DNA from: Burkholderiales bacterium Ga0074133
GTDB lineage: Bacteria; Pseudomonadota; Gammaproteobacteria; Burkholderiales; Burkholderiaceae_C
Assembly: GCA_001464865.1 (NCBI GenBank)
Contig: LNEG01000102.1
Location: 1 to 50,840 of the forward strand
Reading direction: 5' to 3'
DNA length: 50,840 nucleotides
The notes beneath the pieces are model-generated. The model saw only the letters and a program-made list of their open reading frames with translations. It did no database searches and was not told where the DNA came from. A program made the translations under genes and the position numbers. Of this stretch, positions 37,133 through 45,774 are shown in pieces (position 1 is the first letter of the stretch; each line of letters opens with the position of its first letter).

Positions 37133-37325
37133 GTTGGCCGGTATCCGGGCTGGCGGAACACCCCCCAATGCCTTCCCACGTGCTTGTTCAGGGCACACAG
37201 TGGCGTATGGATGGAGAGAGAATCAACAAGGATTCGTCCGCTGACCGTTGCGGGGGCAGCGCAGGCTGGGCACGCCGCGCCGCGGCGGTGCCTCCCTGCT
37301 TCCCGTTGAACTGCAGCATGTGAAC
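37133..37325 (-). promoter_or_regulatory. Cobalamin riboswitch leading the btuB operon
   Basis: Minus-strand element with the classic order: AACGGGAAGC, GGAGGCACC, CTGCCCCCGCAACGGTCA, ACGCCACTGTGTGCCC, GTGGGAAGGC, and the B12 box GCCAGCCCGGATACCGGCC (37152-37136). It is compact, unlike the one near cobT. About 97 nt separate it from the btuB start codon; a hairpin with arms GGCCGCG and CGCGGCC lies in that stretch and could be the switching element. It should lower expression of all twelve operon genes when cobalamin is plentiful. Confidence 0.94.
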
Positions 37326-37396
37326 CACACCGCGAGCACCAACGGGGCGGATTTTACGTCCCTTTGCAGCACCCCAACCCTACAATCGCAGGCTCT

Positions 37397-37621
37397 ATGG
37401 CCACACAGTCCACCACAGACCAGATCGCCGAGCGCGTCGAGCGCCTGCTGCTGCGCCACGCCGAGCTGCAACGCACCAATGCGTTGCTGGCCGAACAGGT
37501 GGCGACGCTCACGCAGGAGCGCGACTCGCTCAAGTCACGCCTGAGCGCTGCGCGGGCGCGCGTCGATGCGCTGCTGGAACGACTGCCCGTGGCAGCCCCA
37601 GCCACCAAGGAGACCCCATGA
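37397..37621 (+). CDS. ZapB-like (TIGR02449) coiled-coil protein
   Basis: A 74-residue coiled-coil protein upstream of zapA. The heptad pattern is plain: ERVERLLLRHAELQRTNALL, then VATLTQERDSLKSRLSAARA. This small family (TIGR02449/ZapB-like) is often found beside zapA and is thought to act in cell division. Overlaps zapA by 4 bp. The ATG at 37397 gives the family start; a TTG further up is not needed. Confidence 0.78.
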   Translation: MATQSTTDQIAERVERLLLRHAELQRTNALLAEQVATLTQERDSLKSRLSAARARVDALLERLPVAAPATKETP

Positions 37622-37989
37622 AGCAGATCGAGGTGCAGATCCTGCAGCAGAGCTACCTGCTGTCCTGCCCGGAGGGCCACGAGGGCCGCCTGCTCGACGC
37701 AGTGGAGCGCGTGGACACGGCCATGACGAAGATCAGGGATGCAGGCAAGGTGCGTGCGCGCGAGCGCATTGCCGTGCTTGCCGCGCTGAATCTCGCCTTC
37801 GAAATCGCTGACCGGGACGCCGCCGATCTCGCTGCCCGCTCTGCCGAGCGCAGGGCCGCGGAGTCCTCCCCGGTTGGCCCCACCACGGCACAGCACGAGT
37901 TGCCATTGCCCGGGGCCGACGATGAGCGCCTGCGCTCGCTGGTTGGCCAGCTGGACGACGTCCTGGGCGGAGACGGCAGATTGCTCTGA
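37618..37989 (+). CDS. zapA: Cell division protein ZapA
   Basis: A 123-residue ZapA homologue that crosslinks FtsZ filaments at the division ring. Conserved signals: MKQIEVQILQQSYLLSCPEG, and RERIAVLAALNLAFEIAD in the coiled coil. The C-terminus is longer and more variable than in E. coli ZapA (109 residues). It overlaps the ZapB-like gene and is followed by 6S RNA, as is usual in beta- and gamma-proteobacteria. Confidence 0.92.
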   Translation: MKQIEVQILQQSYLLSCPEGHEGRLLDAVERVDTAMTKIRDAGKVRARERIAVLAALNLAFEIADRDAADLAARSAERRAAESSPVGPTTAQHELPLPGADDERLRSLVGQLDDVLGGDGRLL

Positions 37990-38178
37990 AACGAGCGCCC
38001 TCTGCGCACGCCCCGCACAGCCTGAAAGGCGCCACGGCAAGGATTGCCCCGCGAGATCTCGCGCATGCGTCGGTTTGCGGCGCTGCCTCGCATCCCGATA
38101 GCCCGGAGCCTGCATGCTGCACTAACGTGGTCCGCCGTGCAGGCTTGGCCCCTGTGCGTGGCAGACCGCGCTTTACAC
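37990..38178 (+). ncRNA. ssrS: 6S RNA
   Basis: A 6S RNA, the regulator that binds sigma70-RNA polymerase. It lies directly after zapA, its normal site. A long rod structure fits: AGCGC (37994-37998) with GCGCT (38168-38172), CTGC-G-CACGC (38002-38011) with GCGTGGCAG (38156-38164), AGCCTG (38019-38024) with CAGGCT (38140-38145), and CACGGC (38033-38038) with GCCGTG (38134-38139). The total length of ~185 nt matches the family. Exact ends are estimates; the sequence itself was not aligned to a model. Confidence 0.75.
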
Positions 38179-38497
38179 GCCCTTGGCCTGCAACCTTGCG
38201 CTGTGCGGCCTACAATCGGGCTGTCTGCGATGCTGCCGGGCTTTATATTTCCTTGAACCAATGCTCAACGAGCTCGGGCTTGGTAATTGCCGGGTGAGCG
38301 TGATCATCTCGCGTCAGATGAACCCAACGCCTGGCTGCCCTCGCCCACCTGAACCCCCGGTTCAGGATGAGAGTCCGGTGGCCATCGCAGACACCCTGTT
38401 TTCTCCGGCGTGATCCCGTCGCTGCCCCGGCAGCGAGCCGGGTGCGGCGGATGCTGCTCTTCTTGCGATCCCCTCTTCCCATTTTCTTTCTCCGCCC
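38179..38497 (+). promoter_or_regulatory. Long leader of the TSUP transporter gene, function unknown
   Basis: A 319-bp gap between 6S RNA and the TSUP gene. It contains a -10-like TACAAT (38211-38216), a perfect 7-bp stem CGCTGCC/GGCAGCG (38420-38435), a short open frame (38261-38413, 50 residues, with no ribosome binding site), and a GTTCAGGATGAGAGTCCGG stretch. The pieces look structured, like a cis-regulatory RNA, but match no class that I can name. Confidence 0.3.
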
Positions 38498-39313
38498 ATG
38501 CTGGATCCCATCCTGATAGTTGAACTCGGCGTGCTCGGCCTTGCCACGGGCTTTCTGGCAGGCCTTCTGGGTATCGGGGGGGGCATGCTCCTGGTGCCCT
38601 TCCTGACCTATATCCTGGGCGGCCAGCAGGTCGCACCGGATCTGGCGGTCAAGATGGCCATTGCCACATCGATGGCCACGATCATGTTCACGTCGGTGTC
38701 CAGCGTACGGGCGCACCACCAGCGCGGCGCTGTGCGCTGGGACATCGTCAAGCGCCTCGCTCCAGGCATCGTGCTGGGCGGTTTCATGGCGAGCCTGGGT
38801 GTGTTTGCACTGCTCAAGGGCTCGTTTCTCGCCATTTTCTTTGCGCTGTTCGTCAGCTTCTCTGCATCGCAGATGTTCCTGGACAAGAAGCCCGCGCCCT
38901 CCCGGCAGATGCCAGGCGGCGGCGGGCAGGTGGCGGCAGGCGGGGTGATCGGCTTCCTGTCGGGGCTGGTGGGCGCCGGGGGTGGCTTTGTCAGCGTGCC
39001 GTTCATGACCTGGTGCAACGTGCCCATCCACAACGCGGTGGCCACCAGCGCGGCGCTGGGTTTCCCTATCGCGCTGGCCAATGTGGTGGGCTACGTGGTG
39101 GGCGGACAAAATGTGGCGGGCCTGCCCTCTGCTTCACTGGGCTACGTGTGGTTGCCCGCATTGGCAGTGATTGCCGCCTGCAGCGTTCTCACCGCACCGT
39201 TGGGGGCCAAGGCAGCCCACAGCCTCCCCGTCAAGCAACTCAAACGTGTGTTCGCCTCACTGCTGTTTGGCCTCGCAGCGTACATGCTCTGGAAGGGCAT
39301 TGCCGCACTCTGA
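38498..39313 (+). CDS. TSUP (TauE/SafE) family membrane transporter
   Basis: A 271-residue inner-membrane protein with about eight helices. Two internal repeats carry the family marks GLLGIGGGMLLVPFL and GLVGAGGGFVSVPFM, and ATSMATIMFTSVSSVRAHH follows the first. TSUP members export or import sulfite, sulfoacetate, taurine-derived or other organic anions; the substrate here is unknown. It follows 6S RNA with a 319-bp structured leader. It is not closely similar to the other TauE/SafE-like gene in this window. Confidence 0.88.
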   Translation: MLDPILIVELGVLGLATGFLAGLLGIGGGMLLVPFLTYILGGQQVAPDLAVKMAIATSMATIMFTSVSSVRAHHQRGAVRWDIVKRLAPGIVLGGFMASLGVFALLKGSFLAIFFALFVSFSASQMFLDKKPAPSRQMPGGGGQVAAGGVIGFLSGLVGAGGGFVSVPFMTWCNVPIHNAVATSAALGFPIALANVVGYVVGGQNVAGLPSASLGYVWLPALAVIAACSVLTAPLGAKAAHSLPVKQLKRVFASLLFGLAAYMLWKGIAAL

Positions 39314-39417
39314 CGGAGGTGCGCCATTTTTGGGGCAACCGGCCAGCCAATAGGCGCTACAGAGGCATGCTCGGGCATGAGCCGCAGCTGAGTAATGCGC
39401 TATGCCGTGCTTCGGCT

Positions 39418-41862
39418 TCAGATCCTGGATGGGTTGCGTGTGCCCTGCGCGCGCAGCGGCAGCGGCCTTGACAAAAGCGCGCGAAACTCTTCTGCAGGCA
39501 GGCCTGGAGCACACAGAAAACCCTGGTAGTGGTCACAGCTCATCTGCTGCAGAACCGCCTGCTGCGTTTCTGTCTCCACCCCCTCGGCCACCACCTCGAT
39601 GTGCATGGCCTGACCGATGCTGATGATGGCGCTGACGATGGCGCGGTCGCCTTCGTCGTCCGGGAGCCCCCGCACAAATGACTGGTCGATCTTGAGTTTG
39701 TGGATGGGCAGCTTTTTGAGGTACGCGAGACTCGAGTAACCCGTGCCAAAGTCGTCGATGGCCAGCCCGATGCCGAGCCTGGCGAGCACCCGAAGGCGCT
39801 GTTCCGTCTCCTGCGCATCCTGGAGCAGGATGCTCTCGGTCAGCTCCAGTTCGAGAAGAGTCGGAGGCAGCTGGTGTACGGCCAGCAACCGCGTGATGCG
39901 GTCAACGAAGTCCGGCTGTCGGAATTCCAGCGCAGAAACGTTCACCGAAATCATGATCGGACTTCCGCTGTGCATCCACACCGCGGCCTCGCGCACTGCC
40001 TGCTCCATGACCCAGGCGCCCAGGGTCACGATAAAGCCCGACTCTTCTGCCAACGGAATGAAAACACCTGGCGACACCGCGCCGAACTCCGGGTCTGTCC
40101 AGCGTGCCAGCGCTTCGGCGCCCGTGATGCGGCCCGTGGACATGTTGACCTGCGGCTGGTAATGCACAGCCATGCGTTGCTGGCCCGGTGCCTGACGCAT
40201 GGCGTGTTCCATCTGCATCCGCGACAGAAGGTTGGCATTCATCTGAGGCTGGTAAAACCCGTAGTTGCCGCGGCCCCGGTCCTTGACCCGGTACATGGCC
40301 GTATCGGCCTGCTTGATGAGGTCGTCCAGTGTGGCCCCGTCTTGCGGGTAGAGTGCAATGCCAATACTGCACTGGATGGAGAATCCCATCTCATCCAGCA
40401 TGAAGGGTTTGAGCATGTCATCGAGCACACGACGAGCCACACCCTCGGCCACCACGGCGTCTCCACCGTGGAGGTAGATCACGAACTCGTCGCCACCCAG
40501 GCGGCAAAGCATATCGGTCTGGCGCAGGCAGGCCTGCAGTCGCTCGGCCACCAGTTGCAGCACCCTGTCGCCAAACGGGTGTCCCAGCGAGTCATTGATG
40601 ATCTTGAACCGATCAAGATCAAGGAACAGAATCGCAAACCCCGTGTCACTCTGGCGTGCGCCCTGGATAGCGGTCTCGACACGTTGGGACAGCAGGAGCC
40701 GGTTGGGAAGGCCTGTGAGAGCGTCACTGTAGGCCAGCTCCTCGATCCGCTTTTGCGCCGCGTGCTGCAGCGTGAGATCGCGCATGAAGCCGATGCTCTG
40801 TACGATGCGCCCTTCGTCATCACGCAGCGCCACCCATGACAGCTGCACGGCACAGTAAGTGCTGTTCTCGCGAGGAAGCCACAGCTCGCCCTCCCAGAAA
40901 CCTTCGCGCTCCCATCCTTGCTGAACACGGTCCATGAAGGTGGGGTCGGAACCAACACCGAACAGCGCGGCCGCCATGCAGCCCTCAAACGTTCGGGCCG
41001 CAGGCCCCACCAGGCGCTCGCACCCGGGGTTCATGCGCATCACGCGGTGGTGGCTGTCGGCGATGAAGATAGCGTCCAGGCTCGACTCGAACACACGCGA
41101 AGCGAGGCGCAAGCTGGCCTGGATCTCGGTCTGACGGGTGATGTCGCGAAAGGAATAGACCCTGCCGACCGGCTGCCCGTGGCTGAACTGGGGGACTGAG
41201 CGGAGTTCCAGCACGCCACCATTGCGCAGCTGCACGATATCGGTACTGTCCTGCATCGGCTCGCGAGCGATCGCCGCGAGGCGCTCTGAATACTGTGCAG
41301 CGTCAGCCACCTGCCCCGCCATGTGCCCATACACCGCTGCATCGTTGCGCTCGACAAGCAGGCCCCGCGGCATGTCCCACAGCTGCGCCAGGCGCTGGTT
41401 GAAGGCGCGAACGCGGCCATCAAGGCTGCACACCAGCACACCATCCGCGGCGGAATCGAGCGTGGCCCGCAACTCCGACAGCAGCGTTTCAAGTTCACGC
41501 TCGGTAGCGTCTTGCGCGCTCCTGTCCAGCATGGTCACCATCAGCACGGCGCTTGCATGATCGGGCAGGGCAACGCGCGACACGCGCCGCTCCACCGGCA
41601 CCAGCACGCCTGCAGTATTGAGCAGGCTGGTGAATGAATGGATGCCCTCGGCTGCTACCTGCGACGGCTCGCTCCAGAAGGCCAGATCCTGCGGCGTCGC
41701 AGCCAGACCCATGACATGGGAGCCAACCATGTCGTCCACATGCCGGCCTGTGAGCCGCGCTGCTGCTGCGTTGGCCTGGAGGATGACCAGGCTGGTTTCG
41801 TCCACCAGCCAAACCGCCTCCAGCAGCTGGTCCAGCCAGATCTGGGGCGAAGACTGCGTCAC
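39418..41862 (-). CDS. PAS-GGDEF-EAL cyclic di-GMP enzyme
   Basis: An 814-residue cytoplasmic protein with three PAS-like sensor domains (about 5-110, 130-250, 255-375), a GGDEF domain (about 380-545) and an EAL domain (about 555-800). The GGDEF motif is intact (LCRLGGDEFV) and has the RQTD inhibitory site before it. The EAL domain keeps AEALARW and DDFGTGYSSLAYL. Both activities are possible; which dominates cannot be read. It overlaps the HD-GYP gene by 4 bp. Confidence 0.9.
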   Translation of the reverse strand: MTQSSPQIWLDQLLEAVWLVDETSLVILQANAAAARLTGRHVDDMVGSHVMGLAATPQDLAFWSEPSQVAAEGIHSFTSLLNTAGVLVPVERRVSRVALPDHASAVLMVTMLDRSAQDATERELETLLSELRATLDSAADGVLVCSLDGRVRAFNQRLAQLWDMPRGLLVERNDAAVYGHMAGQVADAAQYSERLAAIAREPMQDSTDIVQLRNGGVLELRSVPQFSHGQPVGRVYSFRDITRQTEIQASLRLASRVFESSLDAIFIADSHHRVMRMNPGCERLVGPAARTFEGCMAAALFGVGSDPTFMDRVQQGWEREGFWEGELWLPRENSTYCAVQLSWVALRDDEGRIVQSIGFMRDLTLQHAAQKRIEELAYSDALTGLPNRLLLSQRVETAIQGARQSDTGFAILFLDLDRFKIINDSLGHPFGDRVLQLVAERLQACLRQTDMLCRLGGDEFVIYLHGGDAVVAEGVARRVLDDMLKPFMLDEMGFSIQCSIGIALYPQDGATLDDLIKQADTAMYRVKDRGRGNYGFYQPQMNANLLSRMQMEHAMRQAPGQQRMAVHYQPQVNMSTGRITGAEALARWTDPEFGAVSPGVFIPLAEESGFIVTLGAWVMEQAVREAAVWMHSGSPIMISVNVSALEFRQPDFVDRITRLLAVHQLPPTLLELELTESILLQDAQETEQRLRVLARLGIGLAIDDFGTGYSSLAYLKKLPIHKLKIDQSFVRGLPDDEGDRAIVSAIISIGQAMHIEVVAEGVETETQQAVLQQMSCDHYQGFLCAPGLPAEEFRALLSRPLPLRAQGTRNPSRI

Positions 41863-43169
41863 GCGCCGTCCCCATCCGCTTCTGGCGGAACCGCGCGTTC
41901 AAAAAAGTAGCAGATACGCTGGCGTGGCGACAAATAGTCCAGCGCCTCGCGCGGAAGCTGGGACGGCTTGAGGCTGCGCCGGATACCAAGCTCAGGCACT
42001 GACTCCAGATCGAGGATGGGTGCTTCTTCCTTCAGCACCTTCGGATCGTGCACGATCACCTTGGGCCGAAGCGGGCGCGACGAGTTGACGGAAGCGACGA
42101 TGGCATAGCGGTCATTGACAAGCTGCACGATGGAGCCAGGCGGGTACACACCCATCATGCGGATGAATGCTCCCAGCACCACGGCATCAAACCGAGACTT
42201 GTGCTGGGCAAAAATAACCGACAGCGCCTCGTGCGGAGTCAGCGCATCCAGCCCGTTGGCCGGATTGCACATCCGGTCGTACCGGTTCACCAGCGCCAGC
42301 ACCTGACTCATCCGCCCCAGCTCTGCGCCCGCCAGGCGACCGGGGAAGCCCGATCCGTCCGCCATTTCGTGGTGGCGGCCCACGGCCGTGAGCACTGCAT
42401 CCCCGTAGCCCATCCGGCGCACCAGTGCCACCGACTCTGCCACGTGGGTTTCGTACCGCGCGCGCTCCATCAGCGGCATGGAGGCCGTGGGGTTTCTCAG
42501 GTTGGGCGGTAGCCTCGTTTTTCCAATGTCATGGATCAGCGCAGCAATGCCCAGGTCGTTGAGCTCATCGCTCTTCATCCCGAGCGAACGGCCAAGCAGG
42601 AGGGAAATCACCATCACGTTGATGGCGTGGAGTCCGCTGCGTTCACCGACACCTTCAGATAGCAGCCGTATCACCGAGTCGCCGTTTTCGAGGACGTCCG
42701 AAACGCAGCCAGAGACAAGCGCATCGCCCTTGCCGCGTGCCTGACCGGGATGATCCGAGACGACACGCTCCAGCGCTTGGTACTGGCGCGTTGCGTCTGC
42801 AAAACGCTGGTTGCAAACCGCAAGGGCGCGGTTCTGGGCGTCCAGCAAGCGTCGTCTGCTTTCGATTTCAGGGTCAACCGCAGGCGTGGCTGCCTCCGGT
42901 ACGGTGCCAACACCCGCATCGGGAGCCAATACGCCCGCAGTCGCTGGCTCATCGAACACCGGAGCCGCCGGATCGCGCCACTGGGGATCGCTTTTGCCGG
43001 GAACATACCGGACCTCCCTGAGGCCCAGCTCGCGCAACGTCGCGATCTGATCGGCAGAGCCCACCCGAAAACTGCTGACCGGGAAAGGGTGCTGGAGCCA
43101 GTTCAGGTCCAGCTGCACATACATGCCTATGCGCAGCTGGCTGATATCGATGAGGATGGAAGAGTTCAC
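41859..43169 (-). CDS. HD-GYP phosphodiesterase with DUF3391 N-terminus
   Basis: A 436-residue protein. Residues 1-130 match the DUF3391 type N-terminus (ISQLRIGMYVQLDLNWLQHP); residues ~170-370 form an HD-GYP domain. The metal-binding H213-D214 in LIHDIGK is intact. The signature loop reads HHEMADGSGFPG (266-277), so the Tyr of GYP is Phe; relatives with this change are common and may be active. It should hydrolyse cyclic di-GMP. The GGDEF-EAL gene follows, overlapping by 4 bp. Confidence 0.88.
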   Translation of the reverse strand: MNSSILIDISQLRIGMYVQLDLNWLQHPFPVSSFRVGSADQIATLRELGLREVRYVPGKSDPQWRDPAAPVFDEPATAGVLAPDAGVGTVPEAATPAVDPEIESRRRLLDAQNRALAVCNQRFADATRQYQALERVVSDHPGQARGKGDALVSGCVSDVLENGDSVIRLLSEGVGERSGLHAINVMVISLLLGRSLGMKSDELNDLGIAALIHDIGKTRLPPNLRNPTASMPLMERARYETHVAESVALVRRMGYGDAVLTAVGRHHEMADGSGFPGRLAGAELGRMSQVLALVNRYDRMCNPANGLDALTPHEALSVIFAQHKSRFDAVVLGAFIRMMGVYPPGSIVQLVNDRYAIVASVNSSRPLRPKVIVHDPKVLKEEAPILDLESVPELGIRRSLKPSQLPREALDYLSPRQRICYFFERAVPPEADGDGA

Positions 43170-43341
43170 GTTCTGGGCGCACGATACACAGGGACTTCAC
43201 TGCCACCTATGGTTACACGAATTATCGCCGGTGAAGTCTCAGGAGTACGACACCCCCGTACAGCGCCGCGCCAGCGACACTGAGGATCGAAAATCTGCCC
43301 CAGGGTGTTGCAAAGACGAGACGAATACCCGCTACGAACGC

Positions 43342-44097
43342 TCAACGGCACCAGAGTGACGGTTTGTAGATGAGGTCCATCCAGAGCGCCCAGGCTGCCA
43401 CGGCGCAAAGCAACCCGCCCGCAAACCGGGTGCCCCACTCGGCGCGCACGAGGTTCAGCCGTGACCTGATGGCTGCCCAGGCCCACGGGCCGCCTACCAG
43501 CCAGAGGCCGCTGCCGACGCCAAATAGCGCCATGCTGAGGGCCCCTTCGGCTGGCCCGCCGCTGAGTGCCGCCACCAGCAGCGCTGAATACAGGAGGCCG
43601 CAGGGCATCAGCCCCCACAAAAAACCGGTGGTCATGAGGCCCCGGTGTGACCGGACCAGCGGCTGGACCTTGCGCCACACAGCGCGCCCGGCCTCCTCCA
43701 CCCACTGTGGCTGGCGCGACTGCACCATCATCATCAAACCCCAGCCCATCACCGCGACATGCATGAGCGTCCAGGCGGGGCGCAAAGCGGTCGCCTGCTG
43801 TGTAAGCCACGCCAGGCTGTCCATGGCCGCCGCCGCAAGGGCACCCACGGCCGCATAACCACCGATACGCCCGATCTGGAACGCCAGCATGCGCCATGTG
43901 CGATGCCACGGGCGCTTTACCGGCCGCTGGTCGGCCCAGCGCACAGGTACGCCGGCACCTGCGTCACCTCCCGGAGGGGCAGGCTTGTCAGCGCCAGCGC
44001 CCACCAGTGCACCACAGGGGGCGGAACACATGGCAAGACAATGCGACCCGCCCACCAACCCCATCACCAGTGCGGACCATGCGGTGGCGCTCAGCAT
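43342..44097 (-). CDS. TauE/SafE (UreH-like) membrane protein of the cco region
   Basis: A 251-residue membrane protein with about six helices. The start GLVGGSHCLAMCSAPCGALV has the GSHC-x2-MC metal-site-like motif, and GFLWGLMPCGLLYSALLVAA lies in the second half. Relatives lie beside hemN, fnr and cco genes in many Betaproteobacteria, which suggests a role in cytochrome or copper handling for cbb3 oxidase assembly; this is inference from context. Cytoplasmic loop residues ~37-62 are Pro/Gly rich. Confidence 0.8.
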   Translation of the reverse strand: MLSATAWSALVMGLVGGSHCLAMCSAPCGALVGAGADKPAPPGGDAGAGVPVRWADQRPVKRPWHRTWRMLAFQIGRIGGYAAVGALAAAAMDSLAWLTQQATALRPAWTLMHVAVMGWGLMMMVQSRQPQWVEEAGRAVWRKVQPLVRSHRGLMTTGFLWGLMPCGLLYSALLVAALSGGPAEGALSMALFGVGSGLWLVGGPWAWAAIRSRLNLVRAEWGTRFAGGLLCAVAAWALWMDLIYKPSLWCR

Positions 44098-44205
44098 GAA
44101 ATCTGGTACGGTAGATCGTCAAGGCAGTTGCCCGGGCGCGCGCCTGCGGGAAATGCAAGCATGGGAGCAATGGAGGCGACGTGGCGTGACATGGAGGCAG
44201 CCGAA

Positions 44206-45588
44206 TCAAATGATGCGGGAGAAGCGTGCGCGGTTGCGGTCTGCCTGGAGATAGCGGTCAAACACCATGGCCACGCCGCGCACAAAGAACCAGCCCATCG
44301 GGGTGACCTCGACGCCATCGCTATTCATGCGGACCAGGCCCTGTCCGGCCATCTCTTCAAGGCGCGCGAGCTCCGAAGCGAAATACTGCCTGAAGTCGAT
44401 CAGCCAGCCTTGCTCGATGGACTCGAACAGCACTTCTCCCTGGCACATCAGCGCCATGATGACGGCTCGGCGCACCAGATCGTCCCGCGTCAAGGCCAGG
44501 CCACGCACGATGGGCAGGCGGCCCTGGTCAAGGAAGTCGTAATACTCTTCCAGCGTCTTTGCATTCTGGCTGTAAGTGGCGCCCACCCTGCCGATGGCCG
44601 AGACACCCAGGGCGATCAGGTCGCAATCGGGCTGCGTGCTGTAGCCCTGAAAATTGCGGTGCAGACGGCCCTGCCGCTTGGCCACCGCCAACGCATCGGA
44701 GGGCAAGGCAAAGTGGTCCATGCCCACGTACACATAGCCGGCATCCAGGAATGCATCGAGCGAGCGCGACAGCATTGCCACCTTGGCTGAGGCCACAGGC
44801 AGTTCGGCAGAGACGATGCGGCGCTGCGGCTTGAATCGCTCTGGAAGATGGGCGTACGCATACAGTGCGATGCGGTCGGGCCGCAACTGGGCGACCTGGG
44901 CCAGGGTGCGATCAAATGATTCCGGTGTCTGCCGGGGAAGGCCATAGATCAGATCAACATTCACAGAATCGAAGCCCAGCGATCGCGCTGAGTCGACCAG
45001 CGAAAACACCTGCTCGGCAGGCTGGATGCGGTGAACGGCCTTCTGGACCTCCGCATCAAAGTCCTGCACCCCGAAACTCAAACGGTTGAAACCCAGCTCG
45101 GCCAGAACCGCGAGGCGCTCGGCATTCACCGTGCGCGGATCGACCTCGATCGAGTATTCCCCCCCCGGCACCAGCGTGAAGCTGCGGCGAAGGACCGCCA
45201 TGAGTTCACGGAGCCCATCGTCCGAAAGAAAAGTGGGCGAACCGCCACCGAGGTGCAGCTGCGACACCACCTGTCCCGTTCCACAATGGGCGGTGTGGAG
45301 GTCAATTTCACGTCCGAGATACCGCAGGTAAAGGTCGGCGCGGTCGTGGCGCTTGGTGATGATCTTGTTGCACGCGCAGTAGTAGCACAGCGATTCACAA
45401 AAAGGAATGTGCACATACAGCGACAACGGGAGCGCCTTCGCAACCGTTCCGGCCCTGCGCTGCTCCAGTGCGAGCACATAATCATCCTGTCCAAAGGCCT
45501 CGACAAAGCGGTCGGCGGTAGGATAAGAGGTGTAGCGTGGCCCGGGCACATCAAATCGGCGCAGCAGGTCAGGAGAGACAGCGGTCAT
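44206..45588 (-). CDS. hemN: Oxygen-independent coproporphyrinogen III oxidase
   Basis: A 460-residue radical SAM enzyme that makes protoporphyrinogen IX without oxygen. The iron-sulfur cysteines are C64, C68 and C71 (CESLCYYC), followed by NKIITKRHDRADLYL, LHLGGGSPTFLS and FGVQDFDAEVQ; positions match E. coli HemN. A perfect FNR box lies 51 bp upstream of its start, so induction at low oxygen is likely. It is divergent from fnr. Confidence 0.95.
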   Translation of the reverse strand: MTAVSPDLLRRFDVPGPRYTSYPTADRFVEAFGQDDYVLALEQRRAGTVAKALPLSLYVHIPFCESLCYYCACNKIITKRHDRADLYLRYLGREIDLHTAHCGTGQVVSQLHLGGGSPTFLSDDGLRELMAVLRRSFTLVPGGEYSIEVDPRTVNAERLAVLAELGFNRLSFGVQDFDAEVQKAVHRIQPAEQVFSLVDSARSLGFDSVNVDLIYGLPRQTPESFDRTLAQVAQLRPDRIALYAYAHLPERFKPQRRIVSAELPVASAKVAMLSRSLDAFLDAGYVYVGMDHFALPSDALAVAKRQGRLHRNFQGYSTQPDCDLIALGVSAIGRVGATYSQNAKTLEEYYDFLDQGRLPIVRGLALTRDDLVRRAVIMALMCQGEVLFESIEQGWLIDFRQYFASELARLEEMAGQGLVRMNSDGVEVTPMGWFFVRGVAMVFDRYLQADRNRARFSRII

Positions 45589-45639
45589 GGGGCATCCTTC
45601 GGAACGCCTTGACTGTGCCGCAGCTGCCCCGGGTAGTCC

Positions 45640-45653
45640 TTGATTTACATCAA
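45640..45653. promoter_or_regulatory. Perfect FNR box between hemN and fnr
   Basis: TTGATTTACATCAA matches TTGAT-N4-ATCAA at all ten positions. It is 51 bp before the hemN start codon and 121 bp before the fnr start codon, so it may serve hemN activation and fnr autoregulation. Confidence 0.85.
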
Positions 45654-45681
45654 GCGGTTACAAGGCGCCGCCTGCGACAAT

Positions 45682-45695
45682 TTGACGCATATCAT
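45682..45695. promoter_or_regulatory. Second, weaker FNR box
   Basis: TTGACGCATATCAT matches the FNR pattern at 9 of 10 positions. It lies nearer fnr (79 bp before its start codon) than the perfect box, with centres 42 bp (four helical turns) apart, so the two could be used together. Confidence 0.5.
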
Positions 45696-45774
45696 TTGGC
45701 CCCTTGAGGTCAAGAGCCATCTGCTTGACGCGGATGCGGAGTATCCTGATTTTCCGAAACTAGTTCCACTGGCC

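Noticed and set aside
37381..37386. TACAAT as a -10 element for the zapB-like/zapA operon
   Set aside because: No acceptable -35 element is found 16-18 bp upstream, so the promoter is not claimed.
38261..38413. 50-residue open frame in the TSUP leader
   Set aside because: No ribosome binding site, mixed third-position base use unlike neighbouring genes, and it overlaps apparent RNA structure. Kept only as part of the leader description.
41859..43169. HD-GYP protein as catalytically dead because of GFP instead of GYP
   Set aside because: The HD pair and the HHExxD residues are intact, and Phe at the Tyr position is found in plausible active relatives, so inactivity cannot be claimed.
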